A stretch of 64,000 bases of DNA, taken from positions 248,001 to 312,000 of the forward strand of contig NZ_JAKUDO010000001.1 of NCBI RefSeq assembly GCF_022436485.1, in the 5' to 3' direction. Below are positions 1-7,803 of this stretch, in pieces; position 1 is the first letter of the stretch, and the number at the start of each line of letters is the position of its first letter. The notes under the pieces are model-generated. The model saw nothing but the letters and a program-made list of their open reading frames with translations. It did no database searches and had not been told where the DNA came from. This stretch comes from Agrococcus sp. ARC_14. GTDB taxonomy: Bacteria; Actinomycetota; Actinomycetes; Actinomycetales; Microbacteriaceae. The translations under genes and the position numbers were made by a program.

Positions 1-508
1 CAGCGGTGCCCGTGGCGAGCGCGGTGGCCGTGACCTCCGCGTCGACGAGCGCCGACGCATCCCACGCCACCGTCACATCGCCCTCGAGCCCGGTCGAGGC
101 CGCGACCGGGGCGAGCGGCTGGCCGGCATCGACCCACGCGGGCAGGCCGCCGTCGAGCACGGCCGCCTCGATGCCCGCGGCGCGGAGCATCCACCAGGCG
201 CGGGCGCTCGAGAAGATGCCGGCCGCGTCGTAGGCGACCACGCGATCGCCCGCCCGGATGCCGAGCGCCCGCAGCTCGCGCTCGAAGTCGGCGGGTGCGA
301 GCATGTCGTGCACGCCCACTGGGCCCAGCCCATCCGACGCATCGCTCCGTGACATGGTGCCGCCGATGTCGAAGCGCACGGCGCCTGGGATGCCGTCGGT
401 CGGCAGGGGATCGTCGGTGCCGGGCGGGGCCATGCTGGCGTCGACGACCACGAGGGCGTCGGCTGCCAGGTGCTCGACGAGCCAATCGACCGTGACGAGA
501 GCATGCAT
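1..508 (-). CDS. Sulfurtransferase (rhodanese family), C-terminus outside window
   Basis: This reading frame runs off the left edge. It starts at ATG 508 (MHALVTVDWLVEHL) and shows the N-terminal rhodanese fold typical of thiosulfate/3-mercaptopyruvate sulfurtransferases. Visible features are VVVDASM, the IPGAVRFDIGG stretch, and the 'GIRAGDRVVAYDAAGIFSSARAWWMLRAAGI' region where the first, inactive rhodanese domain normally sits. The catalytic cysteine loop lies in the second domain and is beyond the window, so activity cannot be judged. Such enzymes move sulfane sulfur from thiosulfate or 3-mercaptopyruvate to cyanide or thiols in the cytoplasm. An overlapping ATG at 504 is in another frame. 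Confidence 0.82.
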   Translation of the reverse strand, partial: MHALVTVDWLVEHLAADALVVVDASMAPPGTDDPLPTDGIPGAVRFDIGGTMSRSDASDGLGPVGVHDMLAPADFERELRALGIRAGDRVVAYDAAGIFSSARAWWMLRAAGIEAAVLDGGLPAWVDAGQPLAPVAASTGLEGDVTVAWDASALVDAEVTATALATGTA

Positions 509-550
509 GCCCTCATCGTCGCAGAGGCTCGGCGCGATGGACGGCGAGCG

Positions 551-1150
551 CTAGTGCTGCTCGTCGGGGAACGAGGTGATGATCTGGCCGGAGCCGAGCC
601 CGACGCCGACGGTCACCATCCACGAGCGCGAGGCCCGCTCGCCGTCGACGTACTCGACGAGCACGTCGTAGTTGACGATGTCGTCGCGGTAGGCCTCGAC
701 CTGCGTCGGCTGCTCGAGCGCGCGGTCGATCGCGAACCACGCGACGTCCTCCCACTCGGCATCGACCAGGTCGGCGAGCTCGCCGAAGTCGCCCGTGTGG
801 CCGTCGGCGATGTGCCGCCAGCCGGCGCCGGATGCGTTGCCGCAGGTCAGCGTGGCCTCGCCGGCGGGCACGTCGAGCGCCGGCCAGGCGGCCCGGTCGA
901 ACACCTCGACCGCATCGCGCCCTGCGACGCCCTCGCAGTCGCTGTCAGGGTCGACGTCGTCGGCCAAGGGATCGAAGACGCGTCCCTCTGCGACCAGGTG
1001 CGGGCCGGCGGGCGCTGCCTGGTCGGCGGGGGCCGACTCGCCTGTCGGGGTCTGCGAGACCCCCGGCCGCTGCGTCGTGGTCGTCCCACAGCCGGCAAGC
1101 ACGAGCGCAGGCAGCAGCAGCCCGACCGCCAGCAGCGGGGCGCGCCTCAC
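551..1150 (-). CDS. Putative lipoprotein of unknown function
   Basis: The product is 199 residues with a short basic start, a hydrophobic core and a lipobox ending in LAGC at about residues 18-21. It is therefore probably a lipid-anchored extracytoplasmic protein. After a Thr/Pro/Ala-rich linker comes a compact domain with two cysteines (DSDCEGVAG and TLTCGNASG) that might form a disulfide, followed by a C-terminal sheet-like stretch. I do not recognise the family. The GTG start overlaps the stop of the upstream small membrane gene (GTGA at 1147-1150), so it is co-transcribed with the two membrane genes at 1147-1985. Confidence 0.75.
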   Translation of the reverse strand: MRRAPLLAVGLLLPALVLAGCGTTTTQRPGVSQTPTGESAPADQAAPAGPHLVAEGRVFDPLADDVDPDSDCEGVAGRDAVEVFDRAAWPALDVPAGEATLTCGNASGAGWRHIADGHTGDFGELADLVDAEWEDVAWFAIDRALEQPTQVEAYRDDIVNYDVLVEYVDGERASRSWMVTVGVGLGSGQIITSFPDEQH

Positions 1151-1404
1151 TGGTCGAAGCCCTCGCGCTTGTCGAGCTCGGCCGCCGAGCGCCCCTTGGG
1201 CTTGACGGCGAGCATGAGCGTGGCGGTGAGCAGCAGCGTCGCGATGAAGCCGACTCCGCCGAAGATGAGCGTGAGCGTGATGTCGCGCACCGCGAGCAGG
1301 ATCACCAAGCCGACGAAGATGCCGACGCCCCCGGCGAAGACGAGGTACTCGAAGGGCTTCAGCTTCTGGCGCCTGGTGGGCTCGGGCTGCTGGGGGTCAC
1401 TCAT
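1147..1404 (-). CDS. Small membrane protein, two TM helices
   Basis: This is an 85-residue protein starting at ATG 1404 (MSDPQQPEPTRRQKLKPFEY). It has a polar Pro/Gln-rich N-terminus, two hydrophobic helices at about residues 20-40 and 44-66, and a charged C-terminal tail (KPKGRSAAELDKREGFDQ). The start overlaps the upstream stop by ATGA (1401-1404) and its own stop overlaps the lipoprotein start, giving a tight three-gene operon. The reading frame extends upstream, but that part lies inside the neighbouring gene. Function is unknown; the tail could contact a cytoplasmic partner. Confidence 0.75.
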   Translation of the reverse strand: MSDPQQPEPTRRQKLKPFEYLVFAGGVGIFVGLVILLAVRDITLTLIFGGVGFIATLLLTATLMLAVKPKGRSAAELDKREGFDQ

Positions 1405-1985
1405 GCGTCGCTCCGCTGTGTGGTGGTGGTGCGGGCCGGGCGAGCGGAGAGTGCCGCGACCGCGTGGAAGACGCCGACGATGACGGCGTAGGCGCCGAGG
1501 AGCCCGACGAGCGTGACGGGGTCGCGCAGGAACGCGAAGACCAGGCCGAGGAGCACCGTGAAGCCGCCGACGGCCAGCCAGTCGCGCCGCAGCTGCACGG
1601 TGCGCGGCTCGGCGACCGACCGCATCCGTGCCCATCCCTGCAGCTCGACCAGCCCTGCCGGGATCGCCCACAGCGCGACCGCGAGCCCGAGCAGCGTGGC
1701 GGTGGGCGCCACGATCGCGAGCACGACCGCGACGAGTGCGACGAAGGCAGACCAGACCGCCACCACAGCCGGCCAGCGGCCGGTGCCGTCCGGCACGCTG
1801 CGGCGCCCGAGCCACATGGCGACGCCGGTGCCCGCCAGCAGCACGGCCAGCGCGATCAGCCCGACGACGGGCGCGTGCAGCTGGATGAAGGGCAGCGGCA
1901 GCCCGACGACGAGGGCGGGGACGGCTCGCAGCGCAGGGAGATGCCAGTGCTGCAGCCCCTGCGAGGCGGTCGGCGTGGCGGTCAC
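1401..1985 (-). CDS. Polytopic membrane protein of unknown function
   Basis: The product has 194 residues and about six hydrophobic segments (roughly 20-35, 38-60, 72-92, 96-115, 138-154 and 157-179), with a basic loop near residues 118-136. I chose GTG 1985 because AGGAG lies six bases upstream and because the longer open frame (to 3176) runs antisense through the amidohydrolase gene. It is the first gene of the three-gene membrane/lipoprotein operon. Proteins of this kind are often annotated only as conserved membrane proteins. No transport or enzymatic motif is visible. Confidence 0.72.
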   Translation of the reverse strand: MTATPTASQGLQHWHLPALRAVPALVVGLPLPFIQLHAPVVGLIALAVLLAGTGVAMWLGRRSVPDGTGRWPAVVAVWSAFVALVAVVLAIVAPTATLLGLAVALWAIPAGLVELQGWARMRSVAEPRTVQLRRDWLAVGGFTVLLGLVFAFLRDPVTLVGLLGAYAVIVGVFHAVAALSARPARTTTTQRSDA

Positions 1986-2042
1986 GGCTCTCCTCACGGT
2001 TCGTCCTCCATCGTACCGGCGCGCGCGGCGTAGCCTGGCGGC

Positions 2043-3263
2043 ATGACGCTTGCGACGCACCGGCCGTTCATCGAAGACCTCTACCGCGAGCTGCACGCGA
2101 ATCCCGAGCTCTCGAACCGAGAGCACCGCACGGCTGCCCGCATGGCCGAGCTGCTGCGCGAGCGGGGCTTCGAGACGCATGAGCAGGTGGGTGCGGCGAC
2201 CGGCGTCGTCGGCATCCTGCGCCGGGGCGAGGGGCCGACGGTGCTGCTGCGCGCCGACATGGATGCGCTGCCGGTGACCGAGGCAGAGCGCGTGCCCTAC
2301 CGCTCGACCGCCACGGATCAGCTCGACGGTCAGGCGACCGGCGTCATGCACGCCTGCGGCCATGACACCCACATGGCGTCGCTGCAGGGCGCGCTGGCGA
2401 TCCTCGCCGAGCAGGATGACTGGGCGGGCACGATCGTCGCCGTCTTCCAGCCGGCCGAGGAGGTCATGCAGGGGGCGATGGGCATGCAGGATGCGCTGCG
2501 CGAGCTGCTGCCCGGAGGCATCGACATCGCCCTCGGGCAGCACGTCATGCCCGCCGCAGCCGGCGAGGTGCAGACCGCTGCGGGCCCGCTGATGGCCGCG
2601 AGCGACCACTTCATCGTGACGGTGCACGGTCGCGGCGGCCACGGCTCGCAGCCCGAGAAGACCATCGACCCGATCGTCCTGGCCGCCAGCATGGTGCTGC
2701 GGCTGCAGACGATCGTCTCGCGCGAGGTGGCGCCAGCCGATCGCGCCGTGCTCACGATCGGCACCTTCCACGCGGGCGTGAAGCAGAACATCATCCCCGA
2801 CTCTGCGCGCTTCGAGATCAACATCCGCACCTTCGAGCCGCAGGTGCGTGCGCGGATGATCGCCGCGATCGAGCGCATCGTGCAGGGCGAGTGCGCGGTG
2901 GCCGGTGCACCGGCCGCGACCATCGAGACCGGCGACATCGCGCCGCTGACGGTCAACGATGCGGATGCGGCTGCGACCGTTGGGGCGGCGTTCGACGAGG
3001 CGTTCGGCGCGGCCCACGTGCCCTCGCCGCAGTACCTCGGCTCGGAGGACTTCAGCTACCTGCCGGCCGTCTGGGATGCCCCGTACGTCTTCTGGATGTA
3101 TGGCGGCTTCGACCCCGAGCTCGTCGGGCAGGCCCGCGAGCGCGGCACCTTCGACGTCGAGGTGCCCTCGAACCACGCTCCGGACTTCATCCCCGTGCTG
3201 CAGCCGACGCTCGACACCGCGACGACCGCGATGGTCACGGCGGCGCGCGCCTTCCTCGCGTAG
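2043..3263 (+). CDS. M20-family metallo-amidohydrolase (amidase/hippurate hydrolase type)
   Basis: This 406-residue protein matches the length and layout of M20D amidohydrolases, which hydrolyse N-acyl amino acids such as hippurate or indole-acetyl conjugates. Metal-site motifs are visible: HACGHDTH with C105 and H107, the PAEE pair near residues 138-140, GQHVMP, and GRGGHGSQPEKTIDP in the dimerisation domain. The C-terminal 'LGSEDFSYL' matches the family. A TAGCCT hexamer at 2031-2036 sits six bases before ATG 2043 with no Shine-Dalgarno, so the mRNA may be leaderless. It is transcribed divergently from the membrane operon. The substrate cannot be read from sequence. Confidence 0.9.
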   Translation: MTLATHRPFIEDLYRELHANPELSNREHRTAARMAELLRERGFETHEQVGAATGVVGILRRGEGPTVLLRADMDALPVTEAERVPYRSTATDQLDGQATGVMHACGHDTHMASLQGALAILAEQDDWAGTIVAVFQPAEEVMQGAMGMQDALRELLPGGIDIALGQHVMPAAAGEVQTAAGPLMAASDHFIVTVHGRGGHGSQPEKTIDPIVLAASMVLRLQTIVSREVAPADRAVLTIGTFHAGVKQNIIPDSARFEINIRTFEPQVRARMIAAIERIVQGECAVAGAPAATIETGDIAPLTVNDADAAATVGAAFDEAFGAAHVPSPQYLGSEDFSYLPAVWDAPYVFWMYGGFDPELVGQARERGTFDVEVPSNHAPDFIPVLQPTLDTATTAMVTAARAFLA

Positions 3264-3382
3264 TCGCCGGCCGCATCCGTCATCTGTTTCGAATCTGGAA
3301 TATCTGACCTCCTTCGGGATGTTGGCTCGGAGTGGCGCCCGCGGTCGCGCGCTGCAACCACACCACCTTCCAGAGGAGAGTC

Positions 3383-3955
3383 ATGTCTGCACGCCCGCAG
3401 GTCGGCATCATCGTCGGCAGCAACCGCCCCGCCCGCATCGCACGAGAGGTCGCCGACCAGCTCGTGCCGATGATCGAGGCCGCCGGAGCCGACGCGGTGA
3501 TGCTCGACCTCAAGGAGATCGACCTGCCGTTCCTCGACGAGGCGCTGCCGCCGGCATCCGGTGTGCGCACCCTGCCGCACACGATCGCGTGGGCCGAGCA
3601 GATCCAGTCGCTCGACGGCGTCGTGTTCGTCTCGCCCGAGTACAACCGCGGCTACAGCGCGGTGCTGAAGAACGCCGTCGATGGCCTCAAGAACGAGTGG
3701 GTCGGCAAGCAGGGCGGCATCGTCGCCTACGGCTGGGCCGGCGGCCACTTCGCCGCGCAGCAGCTGCGCGACGTGCTCGAGTTCATCGGCGCCGAGCTCG
3801 CGCCGACCGCCGAGATGGCCTTCCAGCCCGAGGACTTCACCGAGCAGATGACGGTCGTCAGCGTGCCTGCCATCGTCGAGCGCAACGCGGAGGCCGTCCG
3901 CGCGACGATCGCGGAGGTCGTCGCCCGCGCCAGCAAGCAGCTCATCGCGGCCTGA
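3383..3955 (+). CDS. NADPH-dependent FMN reductase family protein
   Basis: This 190-residue flavodoxin-fold protein starts at ATG 3383, which has GAGGAG just upstream. The FMN-phosphate loop GSNRPARIAREVADQ follows the first strand (VGIIVGSNR), and the SPEYNRGYSAVLKNAVD motif is characteristic of the NAD(P)H:FMN/quinone or azo reductase group. It probably reduces flavin or quinones in the cytoplasm. It stands alone and is followed by a strong hairpin, so it is likely monocistronic. The exact electron acceptor cannot be inferred. Confidence 0.88.
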   Translation: MSARPQVGIIVGSNRPARIAREVADQLVPMIEAAGADAVMLDLKEIDLPFLDEALPPASGVRTLPHTIAWAEQIQSLDGVVFVSPEYNRGYSAVLKNAVDGLKNEWVGKQGGIVAYGWAGGHFAAQQLRDVLEFIGAELAPTAEMAFQPEDFTEQMTVVSVPAIVERNAEAVRATIAEVVARASKQLIAA

Positions 3956-3980
3956 CGCCGCCACGAGCCGCACGACCACA

Positions 3981-4029
3981 GGGCGGATCACACAGGGCGG
4001 ATCACACGGGCGGATCACACGGGCGGATG
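3981..4029 (+). repeat. Tandem 13-14-bp direct repeat
   Basis: The unit GGGCGGATCACAC(A) occurs at 3981-3994, 3995-4007 and 4008-4020. A fourth, partial copy (GGGCGGATG) at 4021-4029 forms the left arm of the following terminator hairpin. It lies between the FMN reductase stop and the terminator. Confidence 0.85.
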
Positions 4030-4058
4030 CGCTGCCAGACCGGGCAGCGCATCCGCCC
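4021..4058. terminator. Strong bidirectional hairpin terminator
   Basis: A perfect 16-bp inverted repeat (4021-4036 and 4043-4058) with a six-base loop lies between two convergent genes, the FMN reductase and the CPBP protease. A short TT-rich stretch follows. It can serve both strands. Confidence 0.85.
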
Positions 4059-4074
4059 TTCGTCATCGGCCCGG

Positions 4075-5004
4075 TCAGGCGCCGGCTGCGCGACGGCCGC
4101 GCAGCGCGCGCGTCGTCAGCAGCAGCAGCGAGACTGCCGCCAGTGCCCACGGCAGCCAGCCGATCGCGCCGATCGCGGCGGCGTCGCCCGTGACGAGCGT
4201 GCTGGTGGTGAAGACGACGAGCGAGTTCATCGCCGCGTGGCCGACGACCGCAGGCCACACGCTGCCCCCGAGGGCCGCGAGCGCCGAGAGCACGAGACCG
4301 CCGAGCAGCAGACTGCTGAGCGTGGTCGCGGCGACGGCGACCGGCATCGTGCCCTCCCAGACCCAGATGGCCATCGCGGGCGTGTGCCAGAGCGCCCAGA
4401 ACGCCGCGATGGCGAGCGAGGCGCGCACCACACCGACCGGCGCGAGCAGCCGCTGGGCGAAGCCGCGCCAGCCGACCTCCTCCGCGAGCGCGAGCAGCAG
4501 CATGCTCGTGAACACGCTTGGCACGGCTGGCAGCAGCGTCTGCCAGTCGACACCCGGCTGCGCGACGCCGAGCAGCACCGCGGCGCCTGCGGTCACGATG
4601 CCGAGCAGCGCGACGACCGGGAGCGCGGCGAGCGACCAGCCGATGGCGCGCAGCCAGCCCCGCTCCGCCCGCAGCCGCAGTGCATCACCGAAGTCGTGCG
4701 GTCGTGTGACCGACCAGACGAAGACCGCGACCAGTGCCGGCAGCAGCATGAGTGCCGGCGTCATGTCCTGCAGGATGGCGCCGTCGATGCCGCCGGCGAA
4801 GGCGAGTGCTGCGAGGCCCAGCATCGGCAGCAGCGTCAGTGCCGCGAAGGCAGCCAGCGCGATGCGGGCGTGGGGCGCCCACCCGGATGGGGTGCCGACC
4901 TCGGCGGGATGGGCGGCGGCGCGGCGCTGGTCGGCGGGGCGCTCGCCGGCGTGAGCCGTCGCGGTGACCGGCGCTGAGGCATGCTGGCGGGTGCTCGGGG
5001 CCAT
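4075..5004 (-). CDS. CPBP-family intramembrane metalloprotease
   Basis: This is a polytopic membrane protein of about 309 residues, counted from ATG 5004. It carries the CPBP/Abi motif 1 EEVGWRGFAQRL (EExxxR), a downstream HTPAM motif and GHAAMNSL, the usual catalytic glutamate/histidine signatures. Family members are related to CAAX prenyl proteases and bacteriocin-immunity proteins. The N-terminal 45 residues are polar and Ala/Pro-rich. An in-frame TTG at 5070 would add 22 residues. I prefer ATG 5004 because it leaves room for divergent promoters, but neither start has an ideal ribosome-binding site. Confidence 0.85.
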   Translation of the reverse strand: MAPSTRQHASAPVTATAHAGERPADQRRAAAHPAEVGTPSGWAPHARIALAAFAALTLLPMLGLAALAFAGGIDGAILQDMTPALMLLPALVAVFVWSVTRPHDFGDALRLRAERGWLRAIGWSLAALPVVALLGIVTAGAAVLLGVAQPGVDWQTLLPAVPSVFTSMLLLALAEEVGWRGFAQRLLAPVGVVRASLAIAAFWALWHTPAMAIWVWEGTMPVAVAATTLSSLLLGGLVLSALAALGGSVWPAVVGHAAMNSLVVFTTSTLVTGDAAAIGAIGWLPWALAAVSLLLLTTRALRGRRAAGA

Positions 5005-5117
5005 GCCTCCAGCCTTGTCGCACGGTGCCGCGCTGTCGGCGGGGGTTCCCGGAGGCTGTGTTCCGGTCAACCCCCAGCCTCGCGACCGATCGGGCGAGCA
5101 CTGCCTAGGCTGAGGGC

Positions 5118-5396
5118 ATGATCGCCGTCACCCTCTCCTTCTCCGACGACCCTGCCCGCCTCGAGCTGCGTCCGGCGCATCGCGAGCGCGCCGCCGCGCT
5201 GCACGAGCGGGGCGTGCTGCTCGCGGGCGGCCCCTTCGCAGATCAGTCGGGCGCACTGCTGCTGTTCTCGACCGATGACCTGGCCGTCGTCGAAGCGGCG
5301 ATCGCCGACGACCCCTACTACTCGGCGCCGGGCGTGCAGGTCGTCACCGTGCAGCCCTGGACGGTCGCCACCGGGGCCATCCCGGGGCAAGCCTGA
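5118..5396 (+). CDS. YciI-like (YCII-related) protein
   Basis: The product is a 92-residue YciI-like ferredoxin-fold protein. It has the RPAHRERAAALHERGVLLAGGPF segment containing the family's conserved histidine, and an aspartate just after (GPFADQSG). The known YciI fold is dimeric with a His-Asp pair at a putative active site, and its reactions are mostly unknown. TAGGCT at 5106-5111 is six bases before ATG 5118, suggesting a leaderless transcript. Its TGA overlaps the ATG of the RclA-like gene by one base, so the two are translationally coupled. Confidence 0.82.
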   Translation: MIAVTLSFSDDPARLELRPAHRERAAALHERGVLLAGGPFADQSGALLLFSTDDLAVVEAAIADDPYYSAPGVQVVTVQPWTVATGAIPGQA

Positions 5397-6754
5397 TGGG
5401 CGAGCGCCTCACGACCGACCTGCTGGTCGTCGGGTGGGGCAAGGGCGGCAAGACGCTGGCCCGCGCGCTCGGCAGCGCTGGGCGCAGGGTGGTGCTCGTC
5501 GAGCGCGACGACGCCATGGTCGGCGGCACCTGCATCAACATCGCGTGCGTGCCGACGAAGGCGCTCGTGCACCAGGCCGAGCAGCGCCGACCCGAGGACG
5601 ACCCTGAGACCTACCTGGCGCAGGCGGTCGCGACGCGCGACGGCATCGTCGGACGGCTGCGCGAGGCGAACCGGCAGCTGCTCGCCACCGTCGATGCCGT
5701 CACGCTGGTGCGCGGCGAGGCCGCCTTCACAGGCGAGCGCACCGTGCGCGTGACCGGCGGCGATGAAGAGCTCGAGATCACCGCACAGCACGTCGTGCTC
5801 AACACCGGCACGGAGCCACGGTTGCCGGGCATCCCGGGCGAGCGGGGGCCGCGGGTGCACGATTCCACCTCGATCCAGCACCTGAGCGGGGTGCCGGCCA
5901 GGCTGGTGATCGTCGGCGCCGGCGTGATCGCGCTGGAGTTCGCGAGCATGTTCGCCCGCTTCGGCAGCGCCGTGACCATCGTCGCGCGCGGCGCCGGGAT
6001 CCTCCCAGACGAGGACGACGACGTGCGCACCTCCATGGAGGAGGCGCTCGCCGACGCCGGCGTCTCGATCCTCCCCAACGCCGAGCCCTCCCGCATCGAC
6101 GACGGCACGATCGCGACCGTCGCGACCAGCGCCGGCGAGCTGCAGGCCGAGGCCGTGCTGCTCGCCACCGGCCGCACCCCCGTGACCGCAGCGCTCGACC
6201 TCGCCGCCGGTGGCGTGGAGACCGACGCGCGTGGCTTCGTGCAGGTCGACGACCTGCTGCGCACGAGTGCCGAGCGCGTCTGGGCGGTCGGCGACGTGAA
6301 CGGCGGTCAGCAGCTGACGCCCATCTCGCTCGACGACTTCCGCATCGTGAAGGCGCAGCTCACGGATGCGGCCGGCCGAAGCCGCGCCGACCGCACGGCC
6401 GTGCCGACGACGACCTTCACGACGCCCCCGCTCGGCCGTGTCGGGATGACCGAGCGCGAGGCTCGTGAGCGTGGCCGCGAGGTGCGAGTCGGGGCCAAGC
6501 CGGTCGCGAAGATCGCCGCCATGCCTCGACCGAAGGCGGTGCAGGAGACGCACGGCATCATCAAGATCGTGGTCGACGCGCAGACCGATCTCGTGCTCGG
6601 AGCTGCCCTCCACACTGTCGACGCGCAGGAGGTCATCAACCTCGTCGCCCTCGCGATGCGCGCCGGCGTCACGGCCACCGAGCTGCGCGACGGCATCTGG
6701 ACCCATCCGTCGTCGACCGAGGCCCTCAACGAGGTGCTGGGCGAGCTGCGCTGA
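5396..6754 (+). CDS. RclA-like pyridine nucleotide-disulfide oxidoreductase
   Basis: This 452-residue class I flavoprotein has an N-terminal FAD-binding Rossmann motif (VVGWGKGGKTLA), the redox pair GGTCxxxxC (C46 and C51), a central NAD(P)H-binding GAGVIALEFASMFARFG, the second FAD motif WAVGDVNGG, and the C-terminal THPSSTEALNE motif. The GWGKGGKTL start, the 'HDSTSIQHL' stretch and 'TPISLDDFRIV' resemble E. coli RclA, a copper-linked reductase protecting against hypochlorous acid, more than lipoamide dehydrogenase or MerA. No extra metal-binding domain is present. Coupling to the YciI-like gene suggests oxidative-stress function, but this is inference. Confidence 0.85.
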   Translation: MGERLTTDLLVVGWGKGGKTLARALGSAGRRVVLVERDDAMVGGTCINIACVPTKALVHQAEQRRPEDDPETYLAQAVATRDGIVGRLREANRQLLATVDAVTLVRGEAAFTGERTVRVTGGDEELEITAQHVVLNTGTEPRLPGIPGERGPRVHDSTSIQHLSGVPARLVIVGAGVIALEFASMFARFGSAVTIVARGAGILPDEDDDVRTSMEEALADAGVSILPNAEPSRIDDGTIATVATSAGELQAEAVLLATGRTPVTAALDLAAGGVETDARGFVQVDDLLRTSAERVWAVGDVNGGQQLTPISLDDFRIVKAQLTDAAGRSRADRTAVPTTTFTTPPLGRVGMTEREARERGREVRVGAKPVAKIAAMPRPKAVQETHGIIKIVVDAQTDLVLGAALHTVDAQEVINLVALAMRAGVTATELRDGIWTHPSSTEALNEVLGELR

Positions 6755-6759
6755 CGCCG

Positions 6760-6837
6760 GCTGGTCGAGGAGGCCGCGACCGCAGGTCGCAGCACGAGCT
6801 CCCGCTGGTCGAGGAGGCCGCGATCGCAGGTCGCAGC
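6760..6837. repeat. Two near-identical 34-bp direct repeats (REP-like)
   Basis: Copies at 6760-6793 and 6804-6837 differ at one base and begin GCTGGTCGAGGAGGCCGCGA. The second is followed by CATCTCGAGACCGC, so GGTCGAG and CTCGAGACC can pair imperfectly. The repeats fill the space between the convergent RclA-like and Fpg/Nei genes, where I see no conventional terminator. Confidence 0.8.
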
Positions 6838-6853
6838 CATCTCGAGACCGCGC

Positions 6854-7756
6854 CTATCGCCGAATGCCGAGCCGCGAGAGCACCCGGTCGGCGAGCGACT
6901 TGCCGCCCGTCTGGCAGGTGGCGCAGTACTCGAAGGTCGAGTCGGCATAGATCACCTGTCGCACGGTGTCACCGCAGACGGGGCACGCCTCCCCCTTGCG
7001 GCCGTGCACGCGCATCCCCTGCTTCTTCTCGGCCCTGAGCGACGATGCCGGGACGCCCCGCGCACGATCGACCGCGTCGCCCAGCACCTGCCGCAGCGCG
7101 TCGTAGAGCCGGCGCACGTCTGCCGCCGGCATCGAGGCGGGATGGAACGGCGACATCTTCGCGACGTGCAGGATCTCGTCGGAGTAGGCGTTGCCGATGC
7201 CGGCGATGCGCCGCTGGTCACGCAGCACGCCCTTGATCTGCGCGCGGCCGGCGTGCGCGAGCAGCGCCGCGAAGCGCTCCTCCGTGAAGGCCTCATCGAG
7301 CGGCTCGGGCCCGAGGGTGGCGATCGAGAGCACCTGATCGGGGTGCTCGACGACGTGGATCGCGAGGCGCTTGTGCGTGGCCTGCTCGGTGACGTCGACG
7401 CCGTCGCCGCCGAGCGGGTTGCCGGCCGCGTCCGCCGAAGGCGGCTCGAGCACCACCCGCGCCGCGAGCGGTCCCCGGCCGCGCCCCGCTGTCGGTCGCG
7501 GCGAAGCGTCACGCCACCTGACCCATCCCGAGCGCGCCAGGTGCAGCACGAGGTGCAGCCCGCTGTCGACCGACAGCACGAGGTGCTTGCCGCGCCGGCC
7601 GATCTCTGTGAAGACCGCGCCGTGCAGGGCGTCGACGGATGGGTCGAAGGTCTTGAGCGCGGCGATCTCGGTCACGTCGACACGGCGGATCGTGCGGCCG
7701 ATCAGGCGCTCGCCCAGGTCGGCCGCGAGCGCCTCGACCTCCGGCAGCTCCGGCAT
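6854..7756 (-). CDS. Fpg/Nei-family DNA glycosylase/AP lyase
   Basis: This 300-residue enzyme starts at ATG 7756 so that, after Met removal, Pro-2 and Glu-3 of PELPEVEAL form the catalytic N-terminus of the formamidopyrimidine-glycosylase/endonuclease VIII family. The beta-clamp lysine region (GRRGKHLVL), the helix-two-turn-helix with GIGNAYSDEILH, and the C-terminal zinc finger (CPVC...CATC) are all present. It should excise oxidised bases and nick the backbone. A GTG/ATG eight codons upstream would bury the catalytic proline, so it is rejected. CAGACT at 7764-7769 (minus) lies seven bases upstream of the ATG, consistent with a leaderless message. Confidence 0.92.
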   Translation of the reverse strand: MPELPEVEALAADLGERLIGRTIRRVDVTEIAALKTFDPSVDALHGAVFTEIGRRGKHLVLSVDSGLHLVLHLARSGWVRWRDASPRPTAGRGRGPLAARVVLEPPSADAAGNPLGGDGVDVTEQATHKRLAIHVVEHPDQVLSIATLGPEPLDEAFTEERFAALLAHAGRAQIKGVLRDQRRIAGIGNAYSDEILHVAKMSPFHPASMPAADVRRLYDALRQVLGDAVDRARGVPASSLRAEKKQGMRVHGRKGEACPVCGDTVRQVIYADSTFEYCATCQTGGKSLADRVLSRLGIRR

Positions 7757-7803
7757 GCCGCCCAGTCTGCACCCGCCCACCCACGCGGGGCGAGCGAGTC
7801 TCG

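Noticed and set aside
1401..3176. Extending the membrane gene at 1401-1985 to a 591-codon protein
   Set aside because: The extra part is antisense to the M20 amidohydrolase. GTG 1985 has a good ribosome-binding site.
6755..6853. Rho-independent terminator between the RclA-like and Fpg/Nei genes
   Set aside because: The GC-rich direct repeats pair only imperfectly, so I call them repeats rather than a terminator.
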